Assembly (NCBI GenBank): GCA_020851075.1
Contig: JADZDL010000154.1
Coordinates: forward strand, 1-44,433
Reading direction: 5' to 3'
Length of the DNA stretch: 44,433 nucleotides
Source of the DNA: Planctomycetota bacterium
Lineage (GTDB): Bacteria > Planctomycetota > UBA1135 > UBA2386
Positions 18,022 to 26,757 of this stretch are shown here, in pieces. The number at the start of each line of letters is the position of its first letter. Position 1 is the first letter of the stretch. A model generated the notes under the pieces. That model made no database searches and was not told where the DNA came from. It worked only from the letters and a program-made list of their open reading frames with translations. The position numbers and the translations under genes are program-made.

Positions 18022-19041
18022 TCAGCGAGGCAAGGAAGGCCAACAGAACACAAACTCGGCAACGCCGTGTTCCTGTCGCCAAGTCAACTCGCCGCCGCCG
18101 GCTGCCATCAGCAACCTCGCGAGCATGAGACCGGACGCGTTCTCGCCGAGCAAACGCACGGCATGCAGCGAGCCCTCCGCGCCATCCCAGATCGCCTGCA
18201 CACGCGCGGCGATGTCCGCGGAAAGGCCATGCATGGCGACGATTACCGAGGCGACCGCACGCGAACGTCCACCGGTCACCGGGAAAGTGGCCGTCTCGGC
18301 TCGCACACCCAGGGCATGCGCCTTGTGGTCTAGCCCGAAGAGCACCGCGTGAAGCAGAATCTGCGTGGCCACTTCGGGCTCAAACCGAATCGTCACGTCA
18401 CTCGTCGGACCGGCGATCGTCAGTTCAACCCCGCGCCGGCTGCAGTGTTTGCCAAGCACGGCGGCAACTTCGTCGACGAGGTCCGCGACGCGGATTGGAC
18501 GGCGAGTTCGAGGCCCACACGCGAGCATGCGCGCAAGGCCACGCCCGAGCGTGATTCCCTGCCGCGCGCTGGCCATGAGGTCGTCAAGTTGGTCCAGATC
18601 TTCGGGGCGCGGGCCTTCGACGCGCAGCACCTCACCAATGCCCATGCCCGCCGCCAACAGGTTGGCGAGGTCATGCATTACGGCAGCCGCAAGCCCGCCG
18701 AGCGTACGGCATCGCGCGGTGGCCAAGCGAAGCTGCACGGCCGCTTCGTCACCAACCAACGTCTCGGCGAACAACCACGTCTGTTCGCCATGCCGCGCCA
18801 GCCGCACCCTGTACCGCCAACCCATGCGGTCGACTTCGAGCGCACTCCCAGCGTGCATCTGCGCGACCTCTTCCGCGCGCAAGCCGAGGTCCAGAAGGGT
18901 GCCCGCCATCGCGCCGTCCGCGCGCCGCAGGAAGGCCCGCATGCGGTCGTTCTGCGCCTCCAGCACGCCATCGGCACGGAGCGCAGCGACCCCTTCGGTC
19001 AGGAGGTCGGCCGGAATGCCAAGCTGCTGATATTCGTCCAT
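18022..19041 (-). CDS. Degenerate histidine-kinase-like protein, 339 aa
   Basis: The arrangement is that of a cytoplasmic sensor kinase: a PAS-like N-terminal part (residues 1-100: GVAALRADGVLEAQNDRMRAFL, WLFAETLVGDE), a HisKA-like helix with VMHDLANLLAAGMG containing His123, and an ATPase-like C-terminal domain. The ATPase landmarks are missing. The N-box position reads TQILLHAVLFGLDHKA instead of an Asn-containing LLNL..NA.DA, the G1 box (DNGxG) is replaced by VIVAMHGLSADI, and the G2 box keeps only ASGLMLARLLMAAGG. I infer a phospho-acceptor or scaffold-like pseudokinase rather than an active kinase. No response regulator is adjacent. It is the last gene of the minus-strand operon, 46 bases after the aspartic protease. 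Confidence 0.75.
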   Translation of the reverse strand: MDEYQQLGIPADLLTEGVAALRADGVLEAQNDRMRAFLRRADGAMAGTLLDLGLRAEEVAQMHAGSALEVDRMGWRYRVRLARHGEQTWLFAETLVGDEAAVQLRLATARCRTLGGLAAAVMHDLANLLAAGMGIGEVLRVEGPRPEDLDQLDDLMASARQGITLGRGLARMLACGPRTRRPIRVADLVDEVAAVLGKHCSRRGVELTIAGPTSDVTIRFEPEVATQILLHAVLFGLDHKAHALGVRAETATFPVTGGRSRAVASVIVAMHGLSADIAARVQAIWDGAEGSLHAVRLLGENASGLMLARLLMAAGGGELTWRQEHGVAEFVFCWPSLPR

Positions 19042-19087
19042 GATCTTGCTCCTGTCGCCTCACGCGACGGCTCGGCACTGCACCGAC

Positions 19088-20365
19088 TCAACGCACTGCT
19101 TCCAGCCGCGCGCGCCCGCGGTCGAGCGTCACCCGACATCGACTGAGCAGATCCACACCAAGCACACCATGCACGGGGAACACGCTCCCCTCGTCACGCG
19201 CCACCACCGGTAGCGTAACCGAACGGAAACGCGCTTCCGAAGCCCGCAGAACGAGTTCCCGCACTTCCCGCACGGCGACGAGCCCACCGCCGACCGTGCG
19301 AATGCGGCGATACGCGGGCACCGCGCGCGCTTCGCCACCTGGTAGAGCCTGCATCCCGCTGATCGTCAAACTCGAGTGACTTGCGCCTGTGTCAAGCACG
19401 AACCACAGGCGCACTCCTTCGACAACCACGGGAATCAAGCAGCGGCCCTCGGCGCGCACGCACTGCACGGATTCGCCAGCTGGCAGGCCACGCGGCAGTT
19501 CGAAGACGACGCTGCTGCGCTCGGGATCGAGCGTCATGCGGAACGCGGCAACGAGGTCGAGACCGAGCACGCCGCGAGAAACACGTTCGGGGCCACCGTA
19601 GAGGTCGCGCAGACGCAAGGCATCCTCTTCGACGACCAAGACAGGCACCGCCCCCAGATCAACATCGCCGACCACGAACCGATCCAACAGGCCCACCTCG
19701 ACTGGCAACGCTCGCCCCGTTCCGTCGATTGCCGCGCCGGCACGCCGGATGCCGCGCACTCGCAGTTCTTCGGCAAGGCTCCGCGAAAGTGTCGTCATCG
19801 ACGTGCCCGTGTCGATTGCCAACGGCCGCTGGCGGTCGCCCGAACCACACAAGAACTCCGGCACGTCACCAGCCAGCAGACGCTGCTCGGTGAGCAGCGG
19901 GCCGGTCTGTTTGCGCACGAAGGGCAGCAGATCGGCAACTTCGGCAAACGCGCGGCGGCGCTCCGCCTGGTCACCAACCGCCCCCGCGTGGAGAGCGGCC
20001 CCGGATTCGCCCCAGCGCCCGGCTTGAAACAACAGGTCGCCGAGTCGTCCGCGCTGCTCCGCCATCGCCTGACTCTCGCCAATGACGGTCCGGCTGTTGC
20101 GCACCGCGGCGAACTGATGTTGCACGGCCTCTTCATCGTGCCAGAGCAGATCGGCAACCACCGAACTCCACTGCGCCGCACCGGCGTGCGACGGATCCCG
20201 CGCGCGCAGCTGGCCAATCTCCTCGACCGCGGCCTCGATGCGCCCTTCCGCGAGCGCGGCCACGACCGCGTCGAGGGCCTGCTGCATGGGCACCAGAGGG
20301 GCACGCGTCTGGCAACCCGACAACCCCACGGCGACCATCGCCACCAACCATCGCGCCGCGCTCAA
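19088..20365 (-). CDS. Double retropepsin-like aspartic protease lipoprotein, 425 aa
   Basis: An exported lipoprotein (lipobox LSGC, Cys18) with a helical, TPR-like region at residues about 25-150. Two retropepsin-like half domains follow in one chain. The first has PLAIDTGTSMTTLS (Asp185) and RGVLGLDLVAAFRMTLDPER. The second has WFVLDTGASHSSL (Asp325) and HGVLGVDLLSRCRVTLDRGR. Each half keeps the D-T-G-x-S catalytic loop and the hydrophobic 'VLGxDLL' flap-end motif. Retropepsins normally need two chains to build the active site; here one polypeptide could supply both aspartates. The start is a TTG that overlaps the stop of the large lipoprotein gene (TTGA); an internal GTG or ATG a few codons later would preserve the lipobox. 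The substrate is unknown; an extracytoplasmic location is inferred. Confidence 0.85.
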   Translation of the reverse strand: MSAARWLVAMVAVGLSGCQTRAPLVPMQQALDAVVAALAEGRIEAAVEEIGQLRARDPSHAGAAQWSSVVADLLWHDEEAVQHQFAAVRNSRTVIGESQAMAEQRGRLGDLLFQAGRWGESGAALHAGAVGDQAERRRAFAEVADLLPFVRKQTGPLLTEQRLLAGDVPEFLCGSGDRQRPLAIDTGTSMTTLSRSLAEELRVRGIRRAGAAIDGTGRALPVEVGLLDRFVVGDVDLGAVPVLVVEEDALRLRDLYGGPERVSRGVLGLDLVAAFRMTLDPERSSVVFELPRGLPAGESVQCVRAEGRCLIPVVVEGVRLWFVLDTGASHSSLTISGMQALPGGEARAVPAYRRIRTVGGGLVAVREVRELVLRASEARFRSVTLPVVARDEGSVFPVHGVLGVDLLSRCRVTLDRGRARLEAVR

Positions 20366-23034
20366 TTGGCCGTTACCTGGATGGTCCGCGACGAGACGGC
20401 ATCCACGCCGCGCTCCACCACACCGATCGACTGCAGGTAACCGCCCAGCTTCTCATACTTGAAGTCATAGTCGGCAAGCAGACCCGTCGTTGCGCGATAC
20501 GCCGCCACCGTCAACGAGTAGGTCTTGCCCGCGATCAGCGGCGTCGTCGCTTGCGTCGGCAATACCTGGAACGCAAAACTCGTCGCCGTCGGCGGCAACA
20601 CGACATCCCACAGATGCAGTTCGCCGCCGGCTTCGCTGCGCAGCTCGATCGTGGCGTAGAGCGTTCCACTCGGCACCGTGTATTGCACGGTGAAGCCACT
20701 CGCCGCCACCGTACCGCCCGCAGTCGGCGCCGAGATCGTGGGCGGTGCCAACATCGACCGCGTTGCCTCCGGCGCAACTCCACCGAGGCTCAGCAGCGAA
20801 CGCTGCTTGATGGTGACGCCACCATTCGTCGCTTCGCCCTGCACAAGCACTCGCCAACGGTGCCCAGCGATACTCCCGGTGAGCGCCGGCAGCGTGAGTT
20901 GCAGATCCGTGCCCGCGGCCGCGTGGTTGCCGTTGATGCCGCGCACGAGATCGATGCCGCGGCCAGAGGGCTGTTCGAGCAGCAGCGCCAAAGAGAGGTC
21001 GTTAACGGCGATCGAGGCGTCGAGATCGACGAGACCCGAAGGCACGGTAAACGTCGCCGCGGCCGGCAGGTCGAGCGCGAGGTCGGCGGAGGTCACCTCC
21101 CCTTCGGTCGGCTGCAGATCCGCCAGGAGGCCGAGCTTCTCGAGCGTGACGGTCGGACCGGCCGTGTTCAGCTCGGTCACCACGAGATGACCACCACCGC
21201 TGGCGACGCCCGTGCGGAACTCCGCGTGGGTGGTCGCCGGGTCGATGTCGATCGGCAACGACGCGTAGAGCGCCCGACCTTCGACGACATCCTCCCACCA
21301 CTCCTGCGGCTCGATGCGCCGCGTCGTGCGCAGCCGATGTTGGCGCGCGCTGTTGGCGCCGACCAGCGTGCCTTCGACAATGCCGTGGCGATCGAAAGCT
21401 CCGAGCGAAGTGCGCAACACCTGGCGCATCGGCAACTCGACATGTTCGGCATTCGGTGTTTCGACCGTGAACGCGTGCACGATCAACTGCCCGTCGCGTT
21501 CGCTGCGGAAGGTCGCCGTGGCCCGCCCGCTCAACGAACGGCCATCGAGCAGCAGGCCAGACTCGCGCGTGAAACCAACAAACCCCTCGGCATTGGTGCT
21601 GCCGTGCACGAACGCCGCGTCGTAGAGAGGGCCACCACCCACCGCATCGGTGATCAACACGCGCGACCGCCGCGAGCCAGTGGTCCAAGCGCGCTTGTCG
21701 AAGAACTGGAACCCATCGGTCCAGCGCCGACCCGGCTCGATGTAACCCACACCCTGTGCGTAGTAGTTGTCGAAGCGATCCAGCAGATGTGCATCCTGGA
21801 AACCAAACCAGCGCGACGGCACATCCTCGAAGATCGCTTGCCCAGCGGCATCGCACATGCCGACCTGCGCAACGCTGCCAAACAGGGAACTCACGCTGGC
21901 GCGGCGAAACCCCTCTCCGCGCCCTCGCTTCACGGCTTGGATGCGCAGGTTGCCGGCGGGAATGGTGTCGAGCACGAGATCGCCGAGATCGATCGTCGAG
22001 GGGCCGCCAAGCGCCACGGTGGTGGTCGCGCGCGCCGGTAGGAACGCGCCCCCCGCAAAGGCCTCTACCGCTGCATTGCGCGACCCACCGGTCGCGGTCG
22101 TCGCCGGCACTGCATCAATCGTGAACGTGCCATCGTTGGCCGTGGTGGCGCATCGCCCGTCGATGATCACCGCCGCACGCGGCAGCGGAATCGGCGGAGT
22201 GCTCGCGTCGACGATGCGACCAGACACCGACCCTGTCGCCACCGCCACGGCGAATGCGTAATGGCCGCCCTGCGTCACAGCGCCGGTCGATACCAGGCGC
22301 CCGCCACTGCTCACGATGCCGGTATCGACGGCGCCCCAGACTCCCGTGCCGGGGTCTAGATGCAGGAGAACGGCAGTAGCGCTACCCAACGTGAAGTCAT
22401 CGACCACATCCAGCGTGGCCCCTGGCACACAGGTCCAATCGGGCGGATCCAGGTAGATGCCACGCCCAAACAACAGGCCACCCGGCAACGTGCCGGCAAG
22501 ATGCTGAGGCTGCAGCGACCCCGTTCGCATGGTGACCGTCGCCGCACCACTGACCAGGCCCACGCTTGAGCCATTGGGAATCGTCAGGCGAATGCCGCTA
22601 GTCGCAGCGTCGTCGATGGTCGTGTCGGCAGTCTGCGTCCCCACGGTGATCAGGCCACCGCTGCTCGCCTGAACGCCTGGCAGGTAGAACGGGAACGGGA
22701 AATCGCCACCATCCGTCGGCACGCTGACCACCAGCGAGCCCAGTTGGTCGCCGGCCGTTGCGGCGGCCGCACTACCGTTCACGCGCACAAGCTGGTTGCC
22801 CTGCGGACTCACGAACAAATCGCCGCGCCCACTGCGCGAAGTCAACGCCCGCCCCGCGCCACCGACGATCTCGACCGCCGCATCGACGACGCCGCGTCCC
22901 TGATCGTCGAGCACCAGCACCTTGCTGCTCGCCGACGGCAAGTTGCTGAAGCGGGGACCGATGTCCGAGCCGTTGCCACTGCATGCCGCCAACAAAAGAC
23001 CGAGCCAGGCCCAATTGTGTGTAGTCCGCTTCAT
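20362..23034 (-). CDS. Large surface lipoprotein with carboxypeptidase-regulatory-like beta domains, 890 aa
   Basis: The lipoprotein signal is MKRTTHNWAWLGLLLAAC (Cys18). The mature protein is almost wholly beta-rich. Residues about 38-75 (KVLVLDDQGRGVVDAAVEIV) and about 270-350 (GSVSGRIVDASTPPIPLPRAAV, then TTANDGTFTIDAVPA) resemble carboxypeptidase regulatory-like or CarboxypepD_reg domains. Such domains are common in secreted proteins of Planctomycetota and Bacteroidota. A later stretch (about 760-870) has PPTISAPTAGGTVAASGFTVQYTVPSG, an Ig/FnIII-like repeat. No catalytic motif is visible. It overlaps by four bases with both the M28 peptidase upstream (ATGA) and the aspartic protease downstream (TTGA). 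That suggests it is made together with the two proteases, perhaps as a substrate or surface anchor; this is inference. Confidence 0.8.
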   Translation of the reverse strand: MKRTTHNWAWLGLLLAACSGNGSDIGPRFSNLPSASSKVLVLDDQGRGVVDAAVEIVGGAGRALTSRSGRGDLFVSPQGNQLVRVNGSAAAATAGDQLGSLVVSVPTDGGDFPFPFYLPGVQASSGGLITVGTQTADTTIDDAATSGIRLTIPNGSSVGLVSGAATVTMRTGSLQPQHLAGTLPGGLLFGRGIYLDPPDWTCVPGATLDVVDDFTLGSATAVLLHLDPGTGVWGAVDTGIVSSGGRLVSTGAVTQGGHYAFAVAVATGSVSGRIVDASTPPIPLPRAAVIIDGRCATTANDGTFTIDAVPATTATGGSRNAAVEAFAGGAFLPARATTTVALGGPSTIDLGDLVLDTIPAGNLRIQAVKRGRGEGFRRASVSSLFGSVAQVGMCDAAGQAIFEDVPSRWFGFQDAHLLDRFDNYYAQGVGYIEPGRRWTDGFQFFDKRAWTTGSRRSRVLITDAVGGGPLYDAAFVHGSTNAEGFVGFTRESGLLLDGRSLSGRATATFRSERDGQLIVHAFTVETPNAEHVELPMRQVLRTSLGAFDRHGIVEGTLVGANSARQHRLRTTRRIEPQEWWEDVVEGRALYASLPIDIDPATTHAEFRTGVASGGGHLVVTELNTAGPTVTLEKLGLLADLQPTEGEVTSADLALDLPAAATFTVPSGLVDLDASIAVNDLSLALLLEQPSGRGIDLVRGINGNHAAAGTDLQLTLPALTGSIAGHRWRVLVQGEATNGGVTIKQRSLLSLGGVAPEATRSMLAPPTISAPTAGGTVAASGFTVQYTVPSGTLYATIELRSEAGGELHLWDVVLPPTATSFAFQVLPTQATTPLIAGKTYSLTVAAYRATTGLLADYDFKYEKLGGYLQSIGVVERGVDAVSSRTIQVTAN

Positions 23035-24452
23035 CGTCCACCCTTCGTTGCACTGTCGTTCTTCGTGTCACTGCGCGGCCGCTGATCGAGGCGATCAGGG
23101 TCGGGCGGCACCGCAACGCGGCTGCGACTGCCATCAGCTCCAACCGAGCGAACACCAACCACCACATCATCCAGGCACACTCCCGGCAACGTCGCCACCC
23201 GGCTGTTGCCGCGCCCTGGCTGCACCTTCGCGTCCGCCAACCGCAGCGTTCCGGCCCAATCGGCCGCCGTCGTCTCGCGCCAGACAAACTCACAGTCGCT
23301 TACTCCCGCCGGCAACCGGAACGTGATCTCCGTGTCGTATCGGTCGCGCCGCAGCAGCGCGGCGGTCACCAACGGCGGCGGCGGTGCCGAAGCGAGCTCG
23401 CCGAGTGTCGCCACAACCACACGCGTGACATTCGCCATATAGGCGTAATCCGCGAAGTCGGGCAGGTCGCCGTACGGCTTGCCATCGCGTTCGGTGACGT
23501 TCTGGTGCTGCCGCGAGAAGTCCTCGCGCGGCTCCGAACAACGCACCGCGGGGAAACCCTGTTCGAAGAACGAGCGATGATCACCACCGCGGCCATACCG
23601 ATCGCCGCGGAAGATCAGTTTGACGCCGAAGTCCGGCACATGCTGCGCCGCCGAATAGGTCATCGCGCGCGCGAGGCTGCGGCCAAGGCTGTCATTGCCC
23701 ATCGCGGCATAACTGAAGCAGCGCAGATGACGATCGTAACGCTGCCCATCCATGCCGAGCGTGTTGCCGACGATGTCGCAGCCGATCATGCCATCGATGC
23801 TGACGCCCGCTGCCGCCATGGCCTTGGCATGCGCCTGCGAACCGAGCAAACCCTGCTCTTCACCATCGTAGGCCACGAAGACGATCGTCGCCGCGAACTC
23901 CAGCTTGCTCATCACACGACAGGCCTCGAGCGCGACCGCCGTCCCTGACGCGTCATCGACGGCGCCCGGCGCAGCCCCTTGCCCATCTTCGCCCTTGCTG
24001 TTGCGCGAGTCGTAGTGACCACCAATCACGTAGACGCGTTCGGGATCCGTCGTGCCGCGCAGCGTCGCGATCACATTCGTGATCGGCACGGTCTTTGGCA
24101 TGCCGGGCCGCGCACACGCCACCGTCTCCTGCTGCAGCGACACGACGAGCCGGCCATTGGCCGACGCGGCAATCGTCTCGAACTGCTCGCGCAGCCACTT
24201 GCGGGCCGCGCCCGTGCCTTCGGTATCGCTGTCGGTGCGCGACAGCACGTGCCGCGTGCCAAACGACACGAGCGTACGAACGGTCTGTTCGAGCCGCGCC
24301 GCATCGATGGCAGCCAACGCCACCGCGATGCGTTCCCCAATGGGCGCCGGTGTCGCTGCCGGTGTCGCTGCCGGTGCCTGGGCGGGCAACGCGGCCAGCG
24401 GCGCACCCAGCATCACCAACAGAGGAACCAGGACGGCGGCGCGTTGGGTCAT
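23031..24452 (-). CDS. Secreted M28-family metallopeptidase, 473 aa
   Basis: The signal peptide (MTQRAAVLVPLLVMLGAPLAALPAQA) is followed by a short Ala-Thr-Pro repeat. The zinc aminopeptidase core has the M28 motifs in order: VIGGHYDSRNS (first metal His and following Asp), GAVDDASGTAVALE (bridging Asp), FVAYDGEEQGLLGS (catalytic Glu pair), MIGCDIVGN (metal Asp) and GRGGDHRSFFEQGFPAVR (last metal His). All expected ligands are present, so it should be active. The C-terminal ~110 residues form a beta domain (RYDTEITFRLPAGVSDCEFVWRE and on), like an FnIII tail. The start at 24452 overlaps the gpmI stop (ATGA), and its stop overlaps the large lipoprotein's start. It probably trims peptides outside the cytoplasm. 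Confidence 0.92.
   Translation of the reverse strand: MTQRAAVLVPLLVMLGAPLAALPAQAPAATPAATPAPIGERIAVALAAIDAARLEQTVRTLVSFGTRHVLSRTDSDTEGTGAARKWLREQFETIAASANGRLVVSLQQETVACARPGMPKTVPITNVIATLRGTTDPERVYVIGGHYDSRNSKGEDGQGAAPGAVDDASGTAVALEACRVMSKLEFAATIVFVAYDGEEQGLLGSQAHAKAMAAAGVSIDGMIGCDIVGNTLGMDGQRYDRHLRCFSYAAMGNDSLGRSLARAMTYSAAQHVPDFGVKLIFRGDRYGRGGDHRSFFEQGFPAVRCSEPREDFSRQHQNVTERDGKPYGDLPDFADYAYMANVTRVVVATLGELASAPPPPLVTAALLRRDRYDTEITFRLPAGVSDCEFVWRETTAADWAGTLRLADAKVQPGRGNSRVATLPGVCLDDVVVGVRSVGADGSRSRVAVPPDPDRLDQRPRSDTKNDSATKGGR
24346..24377. repeat. Short 12-base tandem repeat in M28 signal/linker region
   Basis: The unit GCCGGTGTCGCT occurs twice in full and a third time in part. It encodes the Ala-Ala-Thr-Pro repeat just after the signal peptide of the M28 peptidase. 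Being in frame, copy-number changes would lengthen or shorten the linker by four residues at a time. Confidence 0.7.
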
Positions 24453-25993
24453 GCGAAGAGGTCCAGTCCTTCCATGCTCTTGGATTTCTGCAGACCAAGG
24501 ATCGGTAGCAGGGTGGTGGCGATGTCGCAAAGGCGGCCACCACTGCGCAGACGCCTGCCCTTCACCTGTTCTCCGCAGAGGAGCAGGGGCACGGGATTGG
24601 TCGTGTGCGCGGTGTGCGGCTCACCAGTCACGGGATCGATCATCATCTCGACGTTGCCGTGGTCGGCGGTGATCGCCACCGTGCCGCCGAGTTTGAGGTA
24701 ACAAGGCACGATGCGCGACAGGCACTCGTCGATCGTCTGCACGGCGCGAATCGCCGCCGGCACGATGCCACTGTGGCCGACCATGTCGGCATTCGCGAAG
24801 TTCAGGATCGTGACGTCCGGCCGCCGATCCCCACTCATCTCCTTCAGCAGCGCGTCGGTGACGAGCCCCGCCGACATCTCCGGCTGCAGGTCATAGGTCG
24901 CGACCTTCGGGCTTGGAATGAGCACGCGCCGCTCGCCGGGATACTCCTTCTCCTCGCCGCCCGAAAAGAAGAACGTCACGTGGGCGTACTTCTCGGTCTC
25001 CGCGATGCGCAACTGCGCCAGCCCCTGCTCGCTGATGACCTGCGGGAAGATGCCCTGCAGGTTCTGGGGCGCAAACGCCACCGCGCACGGGAAGTCCTCG
25101 CGATAGCGCGTCATCGTGACGAAGTTGACGACGGGCACGGACGCGCGCGGGAAACCACTGAACTCGTGCCCCACGAACGCATCGGTGAGCTGGCGAGCGC
25201 GGTCGGTGCGGAAGTTGAAGAAGATCACCGCATCGCCCGTTCGCACGCGACCACGATCAGGGCTGCCGATCACGGTCGGCAACACGAACTCATCGGTCTC
25301 GTTGCGCGCGTAGGCCGCCGCGATCGCCGCCTGCACCGACTCGGCCGAAAAGCCGCTACCCAGCACGATCGCGTCATACGCCTTCTGCACGCGTTCCCAG
25401 CGCTTGTCGCGGTCCATCGCGTAGTAGCGGCCGATGACCGTACCGATGCGCCCAGTGCCGAGTTCGCGCATCGAGTTCTCGACCTGCTCCACAAACCCCT
25501 GCGCACTGCGCGGCGCCGTGTCGCGGCCATCGAGGAACGCATGCAGCACGACGCGCTCGCCAACGAGCCCCTGTTCTTTGCACATCGAAAGCAGCGCCTT
25601 CAAGTGCTGGTCGCTGCTGTGCACGCCGCCGTCGCTGACGAGGCCAAACAGGTGCAAAGCACCATTCGAACGCCGCGCGTGCTCGATGGCCGACAACAGC
25701 GCCGGATTGCGCTGAAACCGACCTTCGCGAATCTCGCGGTCGATGCGGGTGATCTCCTGGTAGACGACCCGGCCGGCGCCGATGTTGAGGTGGCCGACTT
25801 CCGAGTTGCCCATGAGGCCACACGGCAACCCGACATCCTCACCACTGGCTTCGAGGCTGGTGCTCGGCCAGTGCTCACGCAGGTCGTTCCAATAGGCTGG
25901 CGCCGCCAGACTGATCGCATTGCCGGGGCCCGCGGGGGCACACCCGAAGCCATCGAGCACGACCAGGAGAAGGGGTGGGCGACGATTGCTCAT
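24449..25993 (-). CDS. gpmI: 2,3-bisphosphoglycerate-independent phosphoglycerate mutase, 514 aa
   Basis: Interconverts 3- and 2-phosphoglycerate in glycolysis/gluconeogenesis in the cytoplasm, using two manganese ions. It has the full family length. Key segments: LLLVVLDGFG (metal Asp14), GLPCGLMGNSEVGHLNIGAGR with the phospho-acceptor Ser64, LFGLVSDGGVHSSDQHL, HAFLDGRDTAPRSA, GRYYAMDRDKRWERV, FFNFRTDRARQLT, HVTFFFSGGEE, and the second metal site FANADMVGHSG with ITADHGNVE. All catalytic elements are present. It starts on the stop of the FTCD_C-type gene (ATGA overlap) and ends on the start of the M28 peptidase (ATGA). A central-metabolism gene coupled to exported proteases is unusual. Confidence 0.97.
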   Translation of the reverse strand: MSNRRPPLLLVVLDGFGCAPAGPGNAISLAAPAYWNDLREHWPSTSLEASGEDVGLPCGLMGNSEVGHLNIGAGRVVYQEITRIDREIREGRFQRNPALLSAIEHARRSNGALHLFGLVSDGGVHSSDQHLKALLSMCKEQGLVGERVVLHAFLDGRDTAPRSAQGFVEQVENSMRELGTGRIGTVIGRYYAMDRDKRWERVQKAYDAIVLGSGFSAESVQAAIAAAYARNETDEFVLPTVIGSPDRGRVRTGDAVIFFNFRTDRARQLTDAFVGHEFSGFPRASVPVVNFVTMTRYREDFPCAVAFAPQNLQGIFPQVISEQGLAQLRIAETEKYAHVTFFFSGGEEKEYPGERRVLIPSPKVATYDLQPEMSAGLVTDALLKEMSGDRRPDVTILNFANADMVGHSGIVPAAIRAVQTIDECLSRIVPCYLKLGGTVAITADHGNVEMMIDPVTGEPHTAHTTNPVPLLLCGEQVKGRRLRSGGRLCDIATTLLPILGLQKSKSMEGLDLFA

Positions 25994-26613
25994 GACAACA
26001 TCTTGTCCACCGACACCGCGATGGATCCCTGGTGGCGACGGATCTCCGTGAGCACGCTGGTGGCGCGTTCCATCGTCCGGTCGGCGAGGTCACGGTTGGT
26101 CAGATAGGTCGCGTTGATGCGCACGTTGAGGAACGCACCTTCCGCCGCCGCCAGCAGCAGCGACGCACCCGACGCGAGATCGCTGACGATCGCCTTGCCG
26201 ATGCACGGGATCACACTCTCCATCGCCACGAACACGTCGCGCACCATGCACAACGTCTCCTCGGGCACGACCATCGCGCCGACCATCGCTTCCTGGATGG
26301 CCTTCTCGCGCAGCGCCTTCTGTTCGTCGCCGTCCTTTGGCATGCCGTAGGCCGCCGAAACGAGGTCAAACGAACGGCAGTCGCGATCCGCCATCGGCAG
26401 CAACCGACGCAAGTGGCCATCGAGCACCCCTTCGACGCGGGCGAGATCCTCATCACGGTCGAGGTTGGCCTTCTTGCCGCGCGAGAAGCGAACGACCATG
26501 AGGAACAGGGACGTGCCCATGCAGCCGGCTAGCGCGGCCGCCGCACCACCACCGGGGGTTGGGGTCTTGGCGGCCAGAGACTCGACGAGCTGCTCAAAGG
26601 ATTGCTGGATCAT
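25990..26613 (-). CDS. Cyclodeaminase/cyclohydrolase (FTCD_C) family protein, 207 aa
   Basis: A stand-alone version of the C-terminal domain of formiminotransferase-cyclodeaminase. The start reads MIQQSFEQLVESLAAKTPTPGGGAAAALAGCMG. The 'TPxPGGGxxxA' loop near residue 20 is the family hallmark and binds the folate. The rest is all-helical (ADRDCRSFDLVSAAYGMPKD, SDLASGASLLLAAAEGAFLNVRINA), as expected, including the conserved late motif SDLxxGAxLAxAA. Family members convert 5-formimino- to 5,10-methenyl-tetrahydrofolate or act as methenyl-THF cyclohydrolase (FchA). The longer open frame upstream (to 27522) lies opposite the plus-strand lipoprotein gene and is not used; ATG 26613 fits the family N-terminus. 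It is the first gene of the operon running to 18022. Confidence 0.88.
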   Translation of the reverse strand: MIQQSFEQLVESLAAKTPTPGGGAAAALAGCMGTSLFLMVVRFSRGKKANLDRDEDLARVEGVLDGHLRRLLPMADRDCRSFDLVSAAYGMPKDGDEQKALREKAIQEAMVGAMVVPEETLCMVRDVFVAMESVIPCIGKAIVSDLASGASLLLAAAEGAFLNVRINATYLTNRDLADRTMERATSVLTEIRRHQGSIAVSVDKMLS

Positions 26614-26723
26614 ACGGAAGGTGCAGTCTCGGCCCCGGCCGCACCGGATCAAGGCCAGAACGGCATCTTGCGCCGTCCGGGCCATCACCAGCCGCAACGC
26701 CGAAGGACAATTCGCGGCAACCC

Positions 26724-26751
26724 TTGCACCGGCTCGGCGCCGTGCCAGAGT
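26724..26751 (+). promoter_or_regulatory. Candidate promoter upstream of small lipoprotein gene
   Basis: TTGCAC (26724-26729), 16 bases, then CAGAGT (26746-26751), and six bases to the ATG at 26758. The -35 element is identical to that before the toxin-antitoxin genes; the -10 is poor. The geometry again implies a leaderless mRNA. Confidence 0.35.
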
Positions 26752-26757
26752 TCCCGC

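Noticed and set aside
24605..26107. 500-residue plus-strand open frame opposite gpmI and the FTCD_C gene
   Set aside because: gpmI is unmistakable on the minus strand; the frame opposite is Arg/His-rich and has no start region.
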